The notes under the pieces were generated by a model that was not told where the DNA came from, ran no database searches, and saw nothing but the letters and a program-made list of their open reading frames with translations. From the NCBI GenBank assembly GCA_015680685.1, contig MNCI01008012.1, forward strand, positions 63,070 to 127,069: a DNA stretch of 64,000 nt. Direction: 5' to 3'. Origin of the DNA: Gnetum montanum. Lineage: Eukaryota > Streptophyta > Gnetopsida > Gnetales > Gnetaceae. Shown here one piece after another: positions 57,524 to 64,000 of the stretch. The position numbers and the translations under genes were made by a program. Each line of letters opens with the position of its first letter. Positions within the stretch are counted from its first letter, which is position 1.

Positions 57524-59570
57524 TACCTCATTGATTAAATGAAAACTCATCCTTGAGTAAACAAGAAGAGGACCAAGTTCCTTACAAAATCTTAGACAGG
57601 TATGGGATTATTAACTAACATGCAAACTTAACTTAGATAAAACCAAAAAATTCTAAGTGCTCGAGTGTATAGATTTACAATCTTTTACAAAATTGAATGT
57701 TCATGTAAGAGAAGTGAACACCCTGGACAAAATTAACATCCAACCCCTCTTAACTAATAAAGAGTGAGGGAGAAGATCCAATGGTCATGAATGCTCCTCA
57801 TCACATGGTGCTACTACCTCATCCTTGGTGAAGATAGTCTTGTGTCTAGTCCACACTTTCCACTACAATCACAATCATCACAAATTAGTATGCAATGTGT
57901 AACATATAGCTTTGAAGTTCATTGTCTAAGGCTTTGAAGTTACACTTGGCTAAGTTATGATTGTGGTAGATTAATTCCTTTAGTAGTGCTAGTGGGAAGG
58001 CTAGAAAATAAGGTGAAATGAATAAGTGGTCTATTAAAGCATGAAACATTCAAAAGGTGATGAAATGCTTGAAGAGGGTTTAAGAATTTACAATAATAAA
58101 AAGAGGATTTCATTGCAAAACATTATGAAGATGCACATAATTGGATGTTATTGATGGGGCACACAAAAGGATTTGAATGTGAGGATGTCTAAAGGTAAAG
58201 AACTTAACTAACCCAACCAAAAGATATGCAGGGGGATCCTCCCCAAAGTAGGTACATGCCTTTTATTTCCCTTGCATAACTTCAAACTAAGGAGTCCATG
58301 GCCCTCATGGTTGATTAATTATTACTGAATGTTAAGTACAAAAACTCAAAAGAAACTACCTAAGAATTTTAACACGTCAAACCAAAATATCAGAATAGAA
58401 CATGAAACCAATAGTGAGGTGAAACATGGAAAACATAGATGGATGAGAGAGACTATGTAACGGTGTTCCTGATTAAGGTCACATGAAGTACCTTGTGAAT
58501 TTTTATGGTTAATGACATGAGAAAATTCATCTTTATTCCAAACCAAAACCAACCATGTTTAGTGACTTTGTATCACCATTCTAAGACTAGTCCACCCCCT
58601 TAAGACACAAGAGTACTCCCATAGAACATCCATTGTTCCTTATTAGAGAAGAAAAGGGAAGTAGTAAGTGAGGAAGGACCTTAGTTAGAGAGGACCTTCA
58701 GGCATGGGTAACATGTCTTTATAGTCCCATAACCAGTGCTTGTAATCTATTTATTTTATCTAAAGGATGTGCTTTGAATTTTCATCAATTTGTTTTATGA
58801 TTGGAACCACACCATGCAAAGACTTATTCAACTTCCTATTATTGGTTGACGTAAAATGGTAAGAAATCCATGAAAACATGCAACCAAGTAAGCAAAAAGG
58901 AAAAAAAAGCATCAAATCCTCTTGAACTCACACCTTATTCAAACCTTTGAATCCTCTCCAAATATGAAAACTACCAGAGTCACAAGTCCATTAAAGTTTT
59001 ATTAATGAAAAAGAGACTACACATTTTTAGAACAAGGAAAAGCATAGAGTTTGTGAATGGGTGGATGTTGTGGACTCACTGCATGTTTCATGGAAAAGAA
59101 ACCATGTCCTACTCATCAGTAACAAAATTCAAAGCTATAATCTAGATAACAACAATCAAATAACTAAATAGTGCATACCACCATCAAGCAACAAATTACC
59201 ACTGTGCCTAGAACTTATTATCAAAAAGTTAAAAAATCACACCAAAATAAAAGAAAATATTCAAGAAAACAAAGTGTAAAATATTCAAGAAATAGAAAAT
59301 GTACTAATGATGGTGTAAAATAAAAATTAAAAAATATTAATAACATGAAAATAAAAATGTGTAAAATAAAGAATCTTCTGAAAAAAAAGTTGTAAAAGTA
59401 ATAAGGTGTAAAACAAAAATGTGTAAAATAAAAAGATGAAAAATTGAGCTGCTTATATAATTAACATGGGTAGCCATCTCCCCCATGAGTAAGTTGAAAG
59501 GAGAAGATCTGAAATATTGAGTCTGCTTGTCCATCTGGTGAGGCATTTGTTGCATTAGTTGGCTTAGGTT
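57524..59570 (-). other. 3' spacer of A3
   Basis: Parallels the A2 spacer closely over about 2 kb, with no conserved frame. It contains the inverted repeat at 58223-58280. Confidence 0.7.
58223..58280 (-). repeat. conserved spacer inverted repeat (A3 copy)
   Basis: Plus strand GATATGCAGG...CTTGCATAAC with loop GGATCCTCCCC. One arm is perfect, the other has changes. Confidence 0.6.
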
Positions 59571-59599
59571 CATGGAAAGGTTTCACTTGTTGTATGTTG

Positions 59600-59990
59600 A
59601 CCAACTATTTTTCAAGGCCCCAAAAGGAAATGTTTTAGTGGTTGAATCCACTATTGAGGTCCATCGATTCAAGTATTCATTCCATGATTTCATTGGTAGT
59701 GTTTATAGAAGTGGACATATTGATGAGCATCCCTTAAGATTATTGGCCAATAGTACCCTACCATAAAGATTTTAATAGTTGTGCATCTCCTAGCATAGTG
59801 GCCTCCACAAGGACCTTCACGAGCATCTTGGAGAATCCATAGTTGATTATCATCAAGGACACACCAATGAACCAGGCCATCAGTGCACACCTTGTAGGGA
59901 TGTTCGTTGATCTCTATGAAGCATTTTACCTAGTGAAGAAATTATTGTTTCTTTCGATGGTCCAACCCTTGTGGCATCTCTTGGGTGAAA
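59600..59990 (-). pseudogene. integrase zinc region of A3, core deleted
   Basis: Minus strand 59890-59690 reads GLVHWCVLDDNQLWILQDAREGPCGGHYARRC and GYYWPIILRDAHQYVHFYKH. It then jumps at about 59640-59610 directly to sequence that in A2 lies beyond the catalytic core (GTTGACCAACTATTT, at 37835-37850 in A2). The two catalytic residues of the core block are therefore absent. Confidence 0.75.
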
Positions 59991-60520
59991 AGATAGGTAA
60001 GAATGTCATCATACCATTTAGGCTCAATGGGAAATTATTTAGTTATAAGCCCAACAAAGAGGATTTCATTAGGAAATAGATCAGATAGTGGGTTCTCGGC
60101 CTATTTGTTGTTCCATCACAACTAAGACAAGTGGTCAACCATCACATTCTTAGTTTCCTTCTAATCTACCATCATAAGATCACTAGTCATTGTATGACAC
60201 AGGCGCTCACTACTAGCTTGTTCATCAAGAAGTGAATTTCACTATGGTTTGTGTGCACAAACGCTTTGTATCCAAGCACATAATGCTTGAATTTCTCTAG
60301 AGCAAATACCATTGACATCAATTCCTTTTCTATGGTGATGTAGTTTAGTTGTTCATCCACAATGCTTTAGCGAGCAAAGTGGATGTAGTATAGACATTTC
60401 TTATCATCTAGCTATGTAAGCATAGCTCTCAAGGAATAATTTGATGCATTCGTCATCACATGAAATGATCTAAACCAACTAGGTGCTTGTAGAATTGCAG
60501 TTTCTACAACTTTCTACTTT
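59990..60520 (-). pseudogene. RNase H and linker of A3
   Basis: Minus strand SFHVMTNASNYSLRAML near 60470-60420 (TDAS changed to TNAS), followed by the EKELM...ALEKFKHYVLGYK region near 60330-60260. Multiple stops. Confidence 0.75.
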
Positions 60521-60559
60521 GGTTGTTAGAATTTTTTTTCACATTCATTGATCTAGAAA

Positions 60560-61440
60560 AATGATGCATCTTTCTTTGTTAGCTCAACCAATGGTTTCAT
60601 GATCTTATAGAAATTCTCTATGAATTACTGATAGTAGCCGGTGTGTCCAAGGAATGACCAAACATCTTTAACAATTTCTAGTTGGTGGGTTATTCCTTGG
60701 ATGACCCTTATGTTTTTCGGGTCTACCTCAATTCCTAATTGTGATATTCTATGCCCCAATACAATGCCTTCTTGGACCATCAGATGACTCTTTTTTCAAT
60801 TAAGCTGAAGGCTTGTTTCAACACATCTCTTTAAAATTTGCTCAAGGTGGTCCAAGGCTTACTTAAATGTAGCTCCATAGGAGGAAAAGTAATTCATAAA
60901 GACTTCCACACCACTACTAATTTGCTATTAAAAAACACTTAAGACTAGGAATTGAAATGTAGTAAGGGCATTACATAGACCAAAAGGCATCTTGCGATAA
61001 GCAAAAGCCCTCCAAGGACTCGTGAATGGTCTCTTGGCTTAGTCATTTGACATGATCTAGATTTGGTTATAACCACTATAACCATCTAGAAAACTGTAGT
61101 AGCAATGCCTAGATATTGTGTCTCACACTTGATTAACAAATGGCAATGGAGAATGATCCTTGAATGTTGCCATATTGAATAGTCAAAAATCAATGTAGAC
61201 CCACCACTTGCCATCTTTCTTTGGCACAATCACAAGTGGACTAACCCACTCGCTATCTACAATGGGATAGATGAACCCCACCTTAAGGAGTTTTTTGATT
61301 CCCTCCTTGATAATCTACTTCAATTTGGGATTCAATCACCTTTGTGGTTGCCTCTTTGGCTTCATGGCTAGGTTAGTGTAGATACGATGCTGGCATATCC
61401 AAGGATCAATCCCTGTGAGTTTAGGATATGACCAAGTAAA
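60560..61440 (-). pseudogene. reverse transcriptase of A3
   Basis: Minus strand GYNQI, stop, IMSND, stop, AKRPFTSPWRAFAYRKMPFG near 61080-60980, and SGVEVFMNYF near 60910-60885, so both catalytic Asp of FMDD are lost (Asn, Tyr). Two of its stops coincide with stops in A2. Confidence 0.83.
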
Positions 61441-62189
61441 GGCTACTGACCATTTTTCAACCACTTTTAATAGCATCTATTTTTGTTCTAGAGTAAGGTT
61501 TGCATTGATTATTACTAGCTTTCCAATTTTTTAAGAATACATATTCCATGGAAATTGATAATATTTTTAGTTCAAGGGCTCTTGGTTGAAGTTTTTAAGA
61601 ATTTCCAACTCTTCCTAGTAGGTATCATTAATTGTTTTATTGAAGAGTTGGTGATGAACTTGCTCTAGTTCATCCATGCCTACAACATATACACATGTGA
61701 GGCTCTCCATAGGTTCCATGCAAAGTGTGCTACTTTCAAAATTAGTGGTTAGCCACTAGGTGCTCTCTTGTTTTGTGGCTACTACATACAGACACCTTTG
61801 AATATCATCTTCTAGTGCACACTACTTACATGCAGAGATGGATGCTCATTTCATTGACTAGAGTTTTTACACACAATTGTAGCTTGTATCACTATACATG
61901 TTGCATGGAACTCACTTCTTCTTAATCTTTGTAAATGCATTTTTTAAAAAAATATTTCTAAGGAAAGATCTCTAATGGCCATTCTTGCATCAATGCTACT
62001 TAGCCATGTCCTCCTCATGATTATTGGGATGTCCCCTTTGCTGTTCTCTACCTTTATTACTAGGAAGTTAACAAGATAAGACCACCCACAGACAATGGTC
62101 ATAATGTCTTCTACCAGTCCCGATGGAATAGTGATGGACTAGTCTACCAATTCTAATTTTATATTTCTCTTTTTAAAAGGCAATAGGTT

Positions 62190-62330
62190 CTAGGTAGTAT
62201 ACATCTCATGAGAAAGCAAGTTGACATCAAAACTTGAATCAAGAAGAGCTTTGCATAGTTCAATCCTAGCAATTTGCAAATAAATAAAAGGACTTCCATG
62301 ATTAGCTAATTTTCTAGGAAGGTTTCCAGC
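62190..62330 (-). pseudogene. aspartic protease of A3
   Basis: Minus strand ELCKALLDSSFDVNLLSHEM, the same block as in A2 but with the catalytic Asp kept (LLDSS). It is continuous in frame with upstream gag-tail sequence over 62606-62190. Confidence 0.7.
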
Positions 62331-64000
62331 CCAAATCCAATCATATACAACATGAGTTATCATAACAGTGTGGATTTGGGGTGGGATTTGGGTTGAAGGG
62401 GACTCAAAGGAATTTGATAAAAAGAAAGATGAATGAGTAGGGTTGCCAATCACATGTGTATTTAAGGGCTTAGGTGGATTATGGGGTTGGATGAAATGTC
62501 TTTTCTTTAATCGAGTTTCTGAACCACTTGGTTGATGAACCGATTGTAGATTAACAACCTTGGTGGCATTGCATTGTTGTGGTTGAGTTGGATGTTCACC
62601 TTGCATAGATGGAGCAGATGGTAGCTATGTTGAGGGAGGAGGAAGATGTGCAAGAATAGGAGGAGGATAAGGGTAAAAGGTGATATTCCTCTTTTCATGT
62701 GGAGAATGAGGTCAATAATAATCAAAAGGATGGTAGTGAGATTAGAAAGTAGAAATGTGATTGGAAGAGTCATGTGGAGAGAGGGGTTGTTGAACATAGT
62801 ACCCATCTGGATCAAGTTGTCTATAAGGGTATTACTACCTTGGCCGTGCTAGTGCCCATGATTGTGGTTGTTTCCATTGTTGATACTACTCATATGGTTG
62901 CAGTGAAGTTCTACTTGGCTAATATTGTTGTTGTTGGTGGAACTACCTAGAATTGCATTGAGGATAAGGCAATCTTCTAGGTGTTTTTCTTTGTGCTAAT
63001 TGTGGATTCAGAGCATACATCCTAGATTCCTGTACGTGTGACATAATAGGACAACATCCCTTAGGATGTTCATAATGGTATATGTCACACCCATCATCAT
63101 CATTTGATTCGATTCCCACAACTTCCTCTATTGCAACATTCTTGCCCTTAACTCTTTGAATGGCACATTCAACTTCCTTGCACCTCCTACACTCACACTC
63201 ACTACCCTATTCTTTGGGCTCTTCAAAAATTTTGAGAATAGCTTGAAATCTGTTATCCATGGAGTCCCATAATTGATCAACCATGGTTGTGATTTAAGAT
63301 TGAAGTTTTTGAAGTGGTAAGGTTTTCCTATTCACCACCTCATCAAGTGATGACTCTTATTCACTATCACAAAATCAAACCTCCCTCTTTTGAATGGAAA
63401 GATCGTAGTTATACTTTTCTACACTTTTCCATTTTCTTAATTCTCCTTCCTCTTTAGCTACTTATTCAATCATCTTTAGATCTGATGGGAACTTAATTCT
63501 GATAGTTGCCCTTGGGCATAAATGAAAAAGGTTCTTTTCATTTTTGATCGAAGCCCATTTATAATGTCGTAAAGTTAGTCTAGTTGAGAATAACCATGGC
63601 TAGGACATCTATGCATTAAGGAATAGTATTGGCCTATGGTGGCATCCAAGGGTTTGTATGTTCTTTGTTTCCATCCTTGGATCTACCTTCTAAAGTTTGA
63701 CACTCTGGAGTAAATTTGATATTTTTCATTGAATAATTCAAGCATTGTACTCCATCATCTAATAGATTTCAGTTTTAAGAATCGATACTATTTTTTTGCT
63801 TCTTTAATGAGTGTCCTAGGAAATAACTTAAGCTTTTACCACTCAATTTCTATATTTTGTAGGGCACATGCATCTTGAAGGGATTGGAGATGATTTTGTG
63901 GATCTGAGTTATATCCCCCTTCAAATCTAGGGATATTGTTCATGTTTAGTCTTTTGATCCAACTATCCTTTAGGTGCCTTCTTGGAATTTTGACTACCTC
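62331..64000 (-). pseudogene. gag of A3, N-terminus outside window
   Basis: The Pro/Tyr/His-rich tail (62900-62500) and core gag (63950-63500) match A2 closely at the nucleotide level. Broken by stops; the start codon lies beyond 64000. Confidence 0.75.

Larger units (their letters stand above)
56732..64000 (-). mobile_element. Athila-like element A3, 5' end beyond window
   Basis: Close relative of A2 in the same orientation: 3' LTR, spacer, integrase zinc region, RNase H, RT, protease and most of gag. The 5' LTR lies beyond 64000. About 800 bp corresponding to the integrase core and C-terminus are missing near 59610-59640. Confidence 0.88.

Overview
This window is a retrotransposon graveyard from a nuclear plant genome, probably a large-genome seed plant. 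It is AT-rich. I see no host gene with an intact reading frame, no rRNA or tRNA gene and no CRISPR array. Almost everything I can assign is LTR-retrotransposon sequence, layered by nested insertion and decayed by in-frame stops. There is an assembly gap at 54424-54534 and a single N at 26271. The species cannot be told from the sequence.

The dominant family is Athila-like Ty3/gypsy. Its LTRs run TGATGA...TCATCA and are about 790-860 bp. The primer site derives from the complement of tRNA-Asp, and the 3' polypurine tract ends CATGGGGGTA. Five copies are present. A1 (plus, 1-6291, left end outside the window) has pol remnants followed by an out-of-order gag tail. B (plus, 15829-24398, target duplication ATAAA) and C (plus, 25023-29943, target duplication GTAAG) are bounded by their LTRs but have no pol; they carry a second reading frame (ORF2) with a plant-transposon-protein-like domain and helical repeats. 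A2 (minus, 34872-44914) has LTR, gag, protease, RT, RNase H, integrase and a 2-kb spacer. A3 (minus, 56732 to beyond 64000) is similar but has lost the integrase core.

Beneath these lies an older Ty1/copia element on the minus strand. Its probable 5' LTR and primer site lie at about 45268-46034, gag to RT at 33000-30000, and RNase H at 30000-24490. It appears to have been split by three Athila-type insertions: A2 near its 5' end, C in the middle of RNase H, and B near its 3' end. The C insertion is certain because reading frame and target duplication both match; A2 and B are likely.

Other units are element D (minus, 10857-14675), with 1.7-kb LTRs, only about 0.4 kb of internal DNA and a striking tRNA-like primer site; a solo LTR (48989-51639, target duplication GTATA); smaller copia and LTR scraps near 6300-9440 and 47662; and a 61-67-bp tandem repeat at 9746-9936. 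Long stretches at 7441-9289, 33000-34871, 46035-47661, 52761-56731 and elsewhere hold nothing I can assign.

The most interesting signals are: the shared ORF2 of the pol-less elements B and C; a U3-like promoter block just upstream of ORF2 inside B; the integrase catalytic Glu replaced by Lys in both A1 and A2; a stop codon at the same RT codon in A1, A2 and A3; and a conserved inverted repeat in the spacer of four elements.
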